5,915 nt of DNA from an uncultured bacterium (GTDB lineage: Bacteria; Actinomycetota; Coriobacteriia; Coriobacteriales; Coriobacteriaceae). Under the pieces are notes generated by a model, which did not search any database, was not told the DNA's origin, and worked only from the letters and a program-made list of their open reading frames with translations. The position numbers and the translations under genes were made by a program. Below are positions 1 through 5,831 of the stretch, piece by piece (positions within the stretch are counted from its first letter, which is position 1; the number at the start of each line of letters is the position of its first letter). The stretch lies in contig CAJMMX010000086.1 in the NCBI GenBank assembly GCA_905214615.1, positions 1 to 5,915 on the forward strand. The letters are read 5' to 3'.

Positions 1-15
1 GTAAACCCGCGTAAC

Positions 16-696
16 CTATTTGACTCCGTACTGCTCGTAATAGGCGTCGATAGCGGCCTTGAGCTCGTCGTCGATGACGACTTTGCCGTCGATCTCGTGG
101 TTGTAGAGGGTCTCGACGACCTCGGCCATGGAGACGATGCTCGCGACGGGGAAACCGTACTTGGCCTCGATCTCCTTCTGCGCGGTGGTCACGCCACCCT
201 TGCCGACCTCCATGCGGTTGAGGGACACGATGAGGCCCTTGATCTCGACATCGGCAGCAGCCTTGACCTTGGGATAGGTCTCGTCGATGGACTTACCGCT
301 GGTGGTGACGTCCTCGACCATGACCACGCGGTCGCCGTCCTGGGGCTCGTAGCCCAGCAGGTTGCCCTTGTCGGCGCCGTGGTCCTTGGCCTCCTTGCGA
401 TCGCAGCAGTACTTGACCTCCTTGCCGTACAGCTCGTGGTAGGCAATTGCGGTCACGACGGCCAGCGGAATACCCTTGTAGGCCGGTCCAAACAGCACGT
501 CAAAGTCGTCGCCAAAGTTATCGTGGATGGCCTGGGCGTAATACTCGCCCAGCTTCTTGAGCTGATAGCCCGTCACGTAAGCGCCGGCGTTCATAAAGAA
601 CGGGGACTGACGGCCGCTCTTGAGCGTAAAGCTGCCGAACTTAAGGACGTCGGACTCGACCATGAACTTGATGAACTCTTGCTTGTAAGCCTCCAT
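16..696 (-). CDS. pyrE: Orotate phosphoribosyltransferase
   Basis: The 226-residue protein joins orotate to PRPP to give orotidine 5'-monophosphate and pyrophosphate, the fifth step of UMP synthesis, in the cytosol. Seen in the sequence: the PRPP-binding loop VVMVEDVTTSGKS at residues 124-136 with the acidic pair E128-D129; the flexible catalytic loop DRKEAKDHG at 99-107, with R100, K101, K104 and H107; and the orotate-contact region TLKSGRQSPFF at 24-34, with K26, F33 and F34. Length is slightly above the usual 210-215. The frame stays open upstream to 780, but the ATG at 696 is chosen because GAGAGGAG (702-709) lies 5 nt before it and the extra 28 residues do not resemble the family. The stop is TAG at 16-18. 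No other pyr gene is visible, so whether pyrE is the last gene of an operon cannot be told. Identification as PyrE is secure. Confidence 0.96.
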   Translation of the reverse strand: MEAYKQEFIKFMVESDVLKFGSFTLKSGRQSPFFMNAGAYVTGYQLKKLGEYYAQAIHDNFGDDFDVLFGPAYKGIPLAVVTAIAYHELYGKEVKYCCDRKEAKDHGADKGNLLGYEPQDGDRVVMVEDVTTSGKSIDETYPKVKAAADVEIKGLIVSLNRMEVGKGGVTTAQKEIEAKYGFPVASIVSMAEVVETLYNHEIDGKVVIDDELKAAIDAYYEQYGVK

Positions 697-821
697 GCGG
701 GCTCCTCTCGTGTTCGCGTACGTGCCTTCCAGTTTAGCGCAGGCAGGGCTCATTGCGGGCGCGCTTTGAGACCGCGACATTCTGTAAAGGCTTTGTCAGG
801 GGCGATGATTTTCCGAACAAT

Positions 822-842
822 GGGGTTGACACGGCAAACCCC
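822..842. repeat. Inverted repeat GGGGTT-N9-AACCCC over the -35 box
   Basis: GGGGTT at 822-827 and AACCCC at 837-842 are perfect inverted arms separated by 9 bp. The left arm overlaps the first two bases of the TTGACA hexamer at 826-831. A dyad in this place could be an operator for a repressor of the ATPase transcript. With 6-bp arms chance occurrence is possible, and no known regulator site is recognised. Confidence 0.35.
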
Positions 843-854
843 CTCATCAAAAAT
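826..854 (+). promoter_or_regulatory. Possible sigma-70-type promoter for the ATPase leader
   Basis: A perfect -35 hexamer TTGACA (826-831) is followed after 17 bp by AAAAAT (849-854), which matches the -10 consensus at 4 of 6 positions. Transcription would start near 861 and give a leader of about 270 nt before the ATPase start codon. The -35 and the spacing are good and the -10 is mediocre. No better promoter was found closer to 1133, though the AT-rich stretch 1078-1092 could hide one. Confidence 0.4.
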
Positions 855-920
855 ACGGTCGGATTAAAACGGGTATGAGATACCTGAAGCGCGCTGCGCC
901 CGGCCTTAAGGAGGTGTGCC

Positions 921-992
921 ATGGAAGGCAGTCATAGTCGAAAAACCTGCATGTCGCCCTCGGCACGCCGCGAGGATTCCGCACACGCATAA
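921..992 (+). CDS. Possible 23-residue leader peptide upstream of the ATPase gene
   Basis: ATG at 921 opens a 23-codon frame ending in TAA at 990-992. It is preceded by AAGGAGGT (908-915), a full match to the anti-Shine-Dalgarno sequence, with 6 nt between GGAGG and the ATG, so initiation should be strong. The predicted peptide begins MEGSHSRKTCM and is basic and hydrophilic. It has no signal peptide, no membrane segment and only one proline, unlike the proline-rich MgtL leader peptide of Salmonella mgtA. It ends 140 nt before the ATPase start. It could be a regulatory leader ORF, a small protein, or the start of a decayed gene. Translating from the same place one frame over gives a longer open stretch to the TAG at 1074-1076. 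The sequence itself is not recognised. Confidence 0.35.
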   Translation: MEGSHSRKTCMSPSARREDSAHA

Positions 993-1013
993 GCGCCACG
1001 AACTGATCGTCAA

Positions 1014-1050
1014 AACCACCACCAAGGTGCCTGTCCCCTTTGTGGTGGTT
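1014..1050. repeat. GTCCCC-type hairpin repeat in the ATPase leader
   Basis: AACCACCAC (1014-1022) and GTGGTGGTT (1042-1050) form a perfect 9-bp stem around a 19-nt loop that carries GGTGCCTGTCCCC followed by TTT. The same design, arms around a loop with GTCCCC near its 3' end, recurs twice at 5736-5820, so this looks like a member of a dispersed REP-like palindrome family. A T6 run begins 29 nt after the stem, too far for a standard intrinsic terminator. In the leader RNA the hairpin would lie between the short ORF and the ATPase ribosome-binding site and could influence expression. Confidence 0.6.
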
Positions 1051-1132
1051 CGCGAGTATGACGTGAGCGACATCTAGGTTTTTTAAAGCAAATACGACAC
1101 GTACGCTAACTCCCTTCAACAAGGAGGACCCT

Positions 1133-3901
1133 ATGCTGATGCTCAAAACCGCCACGGTACTCGAAGCCATCTCCAAGCGCCGCCGCACGGCGCGCCCCGC
1201 CGCTCACGCCGGCCTGTCAAAGAACACCATATTCGCCGCCACCCATAGCGCCGAGGACGCCCTCGTGCTGCTCGACACCACGGCCGACGGGCTCACTGCC
1301 GAGCACGCCGCCGAGCGCCTAGACGCCACCGGGCCCAACACCATCGAGGCGCCGACCAAAACGCTCGCCCGCCGCATCGCCGACGCGTTCATCGATCCCT
1401 TCGCCGGCATCCTCGCCGCGCTCGCGCTGGTCTCGCTCTACATCGACGTGCTCGCCGTGCCCGAGCCGCAGCGCGACCCTTCCACGGTCATCGTCATCGG
1501 CATCATGCTGCTGGTATCGGGCGGCATGAAGTTTATCCAGGAAGCCCGCAGCGGCAATGCAGCCGAGGCCCTCAAGGACCTGGTCTCCAACACCTGCTGC
1601 GCCCTGCGCGACGACGAGCGTCTCGAGATCCCCTTCGACGAGCTCGTCCCCGGCGATGTGATCCACCTCTCTGCCGGCGATATGGTACCGGCGGACGCCC
1701 GCATCATCACCGCGCGCGACCTGTTTGTGATCGAGTCAGCGCTCACGGGCGAAAGCGAGGCCGTCGAGAAGACCGCTGCCGCCACGGTTATCGAGGGTGC
1801 CGACAGCTCCGCGCTACCGCTCTCTGCCTGCAAGAACATCGTCTTTACCGGCACCTCCGTGCAAAACGGCAGCGCCATGGCACTTGTCGTCGCTACCGGA
1901 TCGGACACCTACCTGGGCGGCATCGCCAAGATGCTCAACGGGCGCGGCGAGAAGAGTGCGTTTGACCGCGGCGTCTCGAGCGTCTCCATGTTGCTCATAC
2001 GCCTCATGCTCGTTATGGCGCCGGCCGTCTTTGCCATCAACGCCGCCACCAAGGGCAACGTCATCGACGCGCTGCTGTTCGCCACGAGCGTGGCCGTGGG
2101 CATCACGCCGCAGATGCTTCCCGTCATCGTGACCACGAGCCTGTCGCAGGGCGCCAAGGACCTCGCCCGTCGCCAGGTTATCGTCAAGGACCTGCCGGCG
2201 ATTCAAAACCTGGGTGCCATGGACGTCCTGTGCTGTGACAAGACCGGCACCCTCACCGAAGACCGCATCGTGCTCGAGCGCTACCTCAACACCGACGGCA
2301 ACGAGGACGCACGCGTACTGCGCCATGCATTTTTGAACAGCTTCTTCCAGACCGGCCTCAAGAACCTTATCGACCTGGCCGTAATCGACCGTGCCGACGT
2401 GACGCCCTCGACCGTCGTGCCCGATTCCATGCTGGGCCAGAGCCTGCGCGACCGCTATACCAAGGTCGACGAGGTGCCCTTCGATTTCTCGCGCCGTCGC
2501 CTGAGCGTAGTTGTCGCCGACGCCCAGGGCAAAACCCAGATGGTCACCAAGGGGGCTGCCGAGGAAATGCTCGAGATCTGCTCCTTTGTCGAGGTCGACG
2601 GCGCCGCCCAGCCGTTCACCGAAGATAAGCTCGCCCAGATTCGCAAGCAGGTCGCCGGGCTCAACGCCGAGGGCCTGCGCGTGATTGCCGTGGCGCAGAA
2701 GACCAATCCGCGCTGCGTGGGCGAATTTGGCATCGCCGACGAGTGCGACATGGTGCTGATGGGCTTTTTGGCCTTCCTCGATCCGCCCAAGGCGAGTGCC
2801 GCGGGCGCCGTCGCCACCCTCGAGGCCAAGGGCGTGGCGGTCAAGGTCCTGACCGGCGACAACGACCGTGTCGCCGCCACCATCTGCGAGCAGATCGGTA
2901 TCGACGCGAGCAACGTCTTGCTGGGCTCCGAGATCGATGCGCTCGACGATGCCGAGCTTGCCGAGCGCGCCGAGCACACCCACCTCTTCGCCAAGCTCTC
3001 GCCGCTGCAGAAGGCGCGCCTGGTGCGCGTCATGCGCGAGCTGCTCGACCACACTGTGGGCTTTATGGGCGACGGCATCAACGACGCCGCCGCCATGCGT
3101 GCGAGCGACTGCGGCATCTCGGTCGATTCGGCCGTCGACATCGCCAAGGAATCCGCCGACATCATCTTGCTCCAGAAAGACCTGGGCGTGCTCGAGCGCG
3201 GCATCATCGAAGGCCGCCGCACCTACGGCAACCTGCTCAAGTACCTCAAGACCACGGTGAGCTCCAACTTTGGCAACGTGCTGTCCGTGACCGTCGCGAG
3301 CCTGTTCTTGCCGTTTTTGCCCATGAGCGCCCTGCAGCTGGTGTTGCTGTCGCTGGTCTACGAGATCGTGTGTATCGCGCTGCCGTGGGACACCGTCGAT
3401 GACGCCTGGACCGCCCGTCCGCGCGCCTGGGACGCCGCGTCCATTAAGGACTTTATGCTCGAACTGGGCCCCGTGAGCTCGCTGTTTGACATCGTGACCT
3501 TCGCCGCGCTCTTCTTTGTGGTGTGCCCCGCAACCGTGGGCGCGAGCTGGGCAGAGCTTGCCGCCACGGGCAACGTCGCGGGCATGACGACCTTCGCCGC
3601 AATCTTCCAGAGCGGCTGGTTTGTCGAGTCCATGTGGTCGCAGACGCTCGTGATCCACATGCTGCGCTCCCCGCGCCTGCCGAGCCTGCGCGACCACGCC
3701 GCGCCGGCACTGTGCGTTCTCACCGTACTGGGCCTGGCGCTCGTCACCTGGCTGCCGGCAAGCCCCATCGCCGATGCGCTGGGCCTCATGCCACTGCCGA
3801 CGAGCTTCTTCGCGCTGCTGATCGGCATCGTTTCCGCCTATATCGCGCTCACCCAGCTGGCAAAGCGCCGCTACATTGCCCGCCACGGCGAGCTGCTGTA
3901 G
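1133..3901 (+). CDS. MgtA/MgtB-like P-type ATPase, probable Mg2+ importer
   Basis: This 922-residue inner-membrane pump resembles the P3B group, which imports Mg2+ using ATP; MgtA is usually about 900 residues. In order: a basic N-terminal tail (1-80), M1-M2 (about 85-135), the actuator domain with LVPGDVIHLSAGDMVPAD (171-188) and TGES (205-208), M3-M4 (about 283-335), the phosphorylation site DKTGT with D369, the nucleotide domain (PFDFSRRR at 449-456, KGA at 473-475), TGDN (574-577), GDGIND (646-651), then six further helices starting at the family-like SSNFGNVLSV (710-719) and LPFLP (726-730). The start ATG has AAGGAGGA (1121-1128) close before it. The presumed ion site is unusual: TPQMLP (325-330) replaces the TPEMLP of classical MgtA, and M6 reads LLSLVYEIVC (738-747). 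The pump class is certain and Mg2+ as cargo is likely but unproven, so no symbol is given. It is divergent from pyrE and convergent with the LuxR-type gene. Confidence 0.93.
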   Translation: MLMLKTATVLEAISKRRRTARPAAHAGLSKNTIFAATHSAEDALVLLDTTADGLTAEHAAERLDATGPNTIEAPTKTLARRIADAFIDPFAGILAALALVSLYIDVLAVPEPQRDPSTVIVIGIMLLVSGGMKFIQEARSGNAAEALKDLVSNTCCALRDDERLEIPFDELVPGDVIHLSAGDMVPADARIITARDLFVIESALTGESEAVEKTAAATVIEGADSSALPLSACKNIVFTGTSVQNGSAMALVVATGSDTYLGGIAKMLNGRGEKSAFDRGVSSVSMLLIRLMLVMAPAVFAINAATKGNVIDALLFATSVAVGITPQMLPVIVTTSLSQGAKDLARRQVIVKDLPAIQNLGAMDVLCCDKTGTLTEDRIVLERYLNTDGNEDARVLRHAFLNSFFQTGLKNLIDLAVIDRADVTPSTVVPDSMLGQSLRDRYTKVDEVPFDFSRRRLSVVVADAQGKTQMVTKGAAEEMLEICSFVEVDGAAQPFTEDKLAQIRKQVAGLNAEGLRVIAVAQKTNPRCVGEFGIADECDMVLMGFLAFLDPPKASAAGAVATLEAKGVAVKVLTGDNDRVAATICEQIGIDASNVLLGSEIDALDDAELAERAEHTHLFAKLSPLQKARLVRVMRELLDHTVGFMGDGINDAAAMRASDCGISVDSAVDIAKESADIILLQKDLGVLERGIIEGRRTYGNLLKYLKTTVSSNFGNVLSVTVASLFLPFLPMSALQLVLLSLVYEIVCIALPWDTVDDAWTARPRAWDAASIKDFMLELGPVSSLFDIVTFAALFFVVCPATVGASWAELAATGNVAGMTTFAAIFQSGWFVESMWSQTLVIHMLRSPRLPSLRDHAAPALCVLTVLGLALVTWLPASPIADALGLMPLPTSFFALLIGIVSAYIALTQLAKRRYIARHGELL

Positions 3902-3928
3902 TGCCGCAGGTACCATCGTCAAGAATGC

Positions 3929-3970
3929 TTGGGCCGCTACGACCTGTCCCTGCTGGCCGCAGCGGCCCAA
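3929..3970. terminator. Inverted repeat after the ATPase gene, possible transcript end
   Basis: TTGGGCCGCT (3929-3938) and AGCGGCCCAA (3961-3970) form a perfect 10-bp GC-rich stem with a 22-nt loop, beginning 27 nt after the ATPase stop codon. A competing small hairpin (GGCC at 3955-3958 with GGCC at 3964-3967) is possible. Neither strand has a proper U-run directly after the stem, so this may stabilise a 3' end or pause polymerase rather than act as a classical intrinsic terminator. Its position between convergent genes favours a role in ending transcription. Confidence 0.45.
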
Positions 3971-3977
3971 AACAGCT

Positions 3978-4012
3978 AAAAATGCCCCGTCCCAAATGAG
4001 CTAGTCATTTGG
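3978..4012 (-). terminator. Possible terminator overlapping the end of the LuxR-type gene
   Basis: CCAAATGA (3992-3999) and TCATTTGG (4005-4012) form a perfect 8-bp stem with a 5-nt loop. Read on the minus strand, the regulator's TAG stop codon sits in the loop and the last codons form the 5' arm. ATTTTT follows on the minus strand (complement of 3978-3983), but only after 8 nt, so the U-run is displaced. It could end the regulator transcript. The offset and the AT-rich lower stem make it a weak terminator by the usual rules. Confidence 0.4.
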
Positions 4013-5545
4013 CGTCCAAGACCAGAAGAAATTGATAAGGGCCACGCGCGACTCGGCACCGGTCTTTTTATTGATCGAGGCGATATGGCGGTAGAGCGTG
4101 GAGCGCGAAAGGAAGAGCTTTGCGGCGATGTCCTGAACGCTCTCGTGCGATGCGACCAAGGCCTCCAAAATATCGCGCTCGCGCTCTGTAAGCTCAAAGG
4201 CGGCGACAAAGGCATCGAGCCGCTCGCCGAGCGTGAGCTCCGGAACCTCCGCGAAATCGGGCTCGCTCTGAGCAGACGCGCGGTCCGCACCAAGATCATC
4301 GGCAGCAAACGCCAGCTCGCCGGGCGCCGCAGCGTCATCGGTCCGATGCCCAGACTGCCCCAGCAGCGAAATCGCAATGCCCACAAACAGCACGAGCACC
4401 GCACTCACCGCCAGCAGCACGTTCTGGCTCGAGACAATCGCCACCGCCGGCGCCGTCACGAGCATCGCGCAAACGTTGCTGATGACACGACCCATGCACG
4501 GCCACAGATACGACCAGTGCGCATAAACCGAAATGGCAGCAAATTTCGTCGTGAAAAACACCACGAAGAAGCCCGAACCCAGATAGAAAATCGCCATGGC
4601 CGCAAGCGCATTGCCGCCATTGCCGTCGATGAGCAAGACAAAGAACGAAAGCGTGGACAACATGGCAGTGCAAGTCATGGTGATGTTCATATACGAACGA
4701 CCGTGCAGGTCAAATAGGACGCCGGCGACTAGAGCGCTCACGCCCATCAGCAAGCGCGGCCAATCGCCCAAGTCGATGGCCCCGGCGGCGTGCGAGGTCG
4801 TGAGCCCCGCGTTGAGGGCGGCAAACACGCCAGCAAGACAGGCGGTTGCGACCGTCAAACGCACCACGGCGCGCCGAAAAGCCGCCGTTGATTCAGAATC
4901 GTCTTGCCATTTGGCGCCAAATTCCGACGCATCCACCGAAAGCTCGGCGATATCGGACTCGCGCCCAGGCTCAGATTCACCGCGCAGCTTGGCACGACGA
5001 GCGTCGTGGAGCAGCGCCACCTGCACAACCGCACAGGCAACAAGAACAAACTGTTGCGGAATCCCCGCGGGCATCACCATATGGTTGAGCACCTGCACCA
5101 GAACGCCCAGGGCATACGAAAGCGCCGCCGCGCGCGCCAAATACGGCGTCCGTGCAAAGCGTCGCGCAAAGTTGGCATGGGCGGTCGATCCGCAGTAGCC
5201 CAGCGTGCAGCACGCTATCAAACCGCCGGCGATTACCACCTCAAACCGAACAGCCATAATCAGCAGCAGCAATGCCGATACCAGCAGCACGCCCGTGACG
5301 TCGCTCGTCGTATCGATCGCATGGGGGCGGCGGTAGTACAGAAGGGGGCGCACAAGAAAGCCGATCACGCTCGCACCGACGATGAAGCTCTCGTAGACAC
5401 TGACCTCGCTCGGCGGCACAAACTCGGCAACGCGCACGTCAAAAAGATACTCGCCAGCCAAATACGTAAAATAGAACAGCACCAGGCATATAATCTCCCG
5501 AATGCCCCGACTCAGGTATGCGGCTGTGTCTCCCATGCCTCTCAT
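4001..5545 (-). CDS. Membrane-anchored LuxR-family transcriptional regulator
   Basis: The 514-residue protein pairs a polytopic membrane domain with a C-terminal DNA-binding domain. About twelve hydrophobic segments are visible (roughly 16-33, 52-71, 84-99, 102-120, 136-155, 163-180, 228-246, 263-281, 286-306, 314-334, 343-363, 376-395). They fall into two halves of six, split by a charged loop (181-226), a layout like MFS transporters. An acidic, alanine-rich linker (397-450) leads to a LuxR-type helix-turn-helix at 451-505, with LTERERDILEAL, then DIAAKLFLSRSTLYRHI and a final INKKTG..SRVALI. Such proteins are common in Coriobacteriia; their ligands and targets are mostly unknown. It probably senses something at the membrane and controls nearby or unlinked genes; no target is evident here. 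The ATG at 5545 is chosen because a good promoter places the transcript start near 5577. The frame is open to 5827, but the extra residues run through repeat DNA. A second ATG at 5536 is possible. Confidence 0.88.
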   Translation of the reverse strand: MRGMGDTAAYLSRGIREIICLVLFYFTYLAGEYLFDVRVAEFVPPSEVSVYESFIVGASVIGFLVRPLLYYRRPHAIDTTSDVTGVLLVSALLLLIMAVRFEVVIAGGLIACCTLGYCGSTAHANFARRFARTPYLARAAALSYALGVLVQVLNHMVMPAGIPQQFVLVACAVVQVALLHDARRAKLRGESEPGRESDIAELSVDASEFGAKWQDDSESTAAFRRAVVRLTVATACLAGVFAALNAGLTTSHAAGAIDLGDWPRLLMGVSALVAGVLFDLHGRSYMNITMTCTAMLSTLSFFVLLIDGNGGNALAAMAIFYLGSGFFVVFFTTKFAAISVYAHWSYLWPCMGRVISNVCAMLVTAPAVAIVSSQNVLLAVSAVLVLFVGIAISLLGQSGHRTDDAAAPGELAFAADDLGADRASAQSEPDFAEVPELTLGERLDAFVAAFELTERERDILEALVASHESVQDIAAKLFLSRSTLYRHIASINKKTGAESRVALINFFWSWTPND

Positions 5546-5549
5546 GAAT

Positions 5550-5559
5550 CCCCCCCCCC
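5550..5559 (-). repeat. G10 homopolymer at the ribosome-binding position
   Basis: Ten consecutive C on the plus strand give G10 on the regulator's mRNA, ending 4 nt before the ATG at 5545. No other Shine-Dalgarno-like sequence lies in the predicted 5' UTR, so the G-run itself probably pairs, imperfectly, with 16S rRNA. G runs of this length are known to change length by polymerase slippage in other bacteria. Here slippage would alter the spacing or strength of the ribosome-binding site rather than the reading frame. It is a candidate phase-variable switch; sequencing error in run length is also possible. Confidence 0.6.
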
Positions 5560-5583
5560 GCGCACTCAAATGTCTGGAAATCA

Positions 5584-5613
5584 ATTCTAATAGAGAACCA
5601 GTCCCAATATCAA
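5584..5613 (-). promoter_or_regulatory. Sigma-70-type promoter of the LuxR-type gene
   Basis: On the minus strand, TTGATA (complement of 5608-5613) is followed after 18 bp by TAGAAT (complement of 5584-5589). Each hexamer matches the consensus at 5 of 6 positions. Transcription would start near 5577 and leave a leader of about 32 nt before the ATG at 5545. This is the best promoter in the window and the main argument against the longer upstream reading frame. Confidence 0.65.
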
Positions 5614-5615
5614 AA

Positions 5616-5625
5616 TCGAGCTCGA
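5616..5625. repeat. 10-bp palindrome abutting the -35 box
   Basis: TCGAGCTCGA is a perfect palindrome two bases upstream of the regulator's -35 hexamer. The position suits an activator or autoregulatory operator, but a 10-bp palindrome is short and no known site is recognised. Confidence 0.3.
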
Positions 5626-5643
5626 AATGCCGCATATTTGACC

Positions 5644-5710
5644 CCAGCAGTCCACGGCGTGCAGCGTTTTGAGCCACCCGGCCCAGAAGGGGCACGACGT
5701 AGACTGCTGG
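5644..5710. repeat. 67-nt imperfect hairpin
   Basis: CCAGCAGTC (5644-5652) pairs perfectly with GACTGCTGG (5702-5710). Inside, after a symmetric 5-by-5 internal loop, CGTGC (5658-5662) pairs with GCACG (5692-5696). A small GCC-ACCC-GGC hairpin lies near the tip (5673-5682). It directly precedes the 56-bp tandem units and may belong to the same mobile or repeat element. The symmetric loop recalls integron attC sites, but no GTTRRRY-type box is present, so that reading is not supported. It could equally be a structured RNA or a cruciform. Confidence 0.45.
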
Positions 5711-5715
5711 CTCGG

Positions 5716-5827
5716 CAAAGAGTGTCCCCAACTGCCACTCATTTAAGTCTGTCCCCAATGAGTGCCTTCGACAAAGAGTGTCCCCCGCGACCAGTCGTTT
5801 AAGAACGTCCCCGATGACTACTGCCAT
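5716..5827. repeat. Two tandem 56-bp units, each with a GTCCCC hairpin
   Basis: Units 5716-5771 and 5772-5827 align without gaps. Both begin CAAAGAGTGTCCCC and share TTTAAG and GTCCCC further in, while the rest has diverged. Each contains a hairpin with a 13-nt loop ending in GTCCCC: arms 5736-5743 with 5757-5764 in the first, and 5792-5799 with 5813-5820 in the second. Between units, C5738-G5762 becomes G5794-C5818, a compensatory swap. A5741-T5759 and T5743-A5757 become wobble pairs, and the terminal pair is lost. The shared design with 1014-1050 suggests a REP-like family; no transposase is in the window. Confidence 0.75.
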
Positions 5828-5831
5828 CCCG

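Larger units (their letters stand above)
697..1132. other. Divergent intergenic region between pyrE and the ATPase gene
   Basis: This 436-bp gap separates divergent genes. It holds the pyrE ribosome-binding site (702-709), a possible plus-strand promoter (826-854) overlapped by a short inverted repeat, a 23-codon ORF behind a perfect Shine-Dalgarno sequence (921-992), a GTCCCC-type hairpin (1014-1050), a T6 run (1079-1084) and the ATPase ribosome-binding site (1121-1128). No convincing pyrE promoter was found on the minus strand; the nearest thing is a weak -10-like TAAACT without a good -35. The stretch from 921 to 1076 is less GC-rich at third positions than the flanking genes, in any frame, which suggests it is not an ordinary gene. 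Confidence 0.7.

Noticed and set aside
697..780. 28-residue N-terminal extension of PyrE
   Set aside because: The ATG at 696 has a good Shine-Dalgarno sequence at 702-709, and the protein from there starts as PyrE proteins normally do.
916..1076. A longer coding remnant one frame from the short ORF, reading KAVIVEKP near its start, like the N-terminus of zinc alcohol dehydrogenases
   Set aside because: It needs a single-base frameshift at the ATG, the resemblance covers only about 8 residues, the end runs through the hairpin repeat, and codon use is unlike the neighbouring genes. It is too weak to call a pseudogene.
1014..1084. Intrinsic terminator in the ATPase leader
   Set aside because: The T6 run begins 29 nt after the stem and no second hairpin abuts it, so the usual stem-plus-U-run geometry is absent.
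1814..3970. 718-codon open frame antisense to the ATPase gene
   Set aside because: It is a shadow frame caused by high GC at third positions. Its product is low-complexity, rich in G, A, H and Q, with no recognisable domain, while the opposite strand carries all P-type ATPase motifs.
5644..5710. Integron attC site
   Set aside because: The hairpin has a symmetric internal loop, but no GTTRRRY/RYYYAAC boxes and no integrase are visible.
5546..5827. N-terminal extension of the LuxR-type protein to 608 residues
   Set aside because: The frame is open, but it crosses the promoter, the G10 tract and both 56-bp repeat units, and the ATG at 5827 has no convincing Shine-Dalgarno sequence. The promoter predicts a transcript starting near 5577, after these codons.
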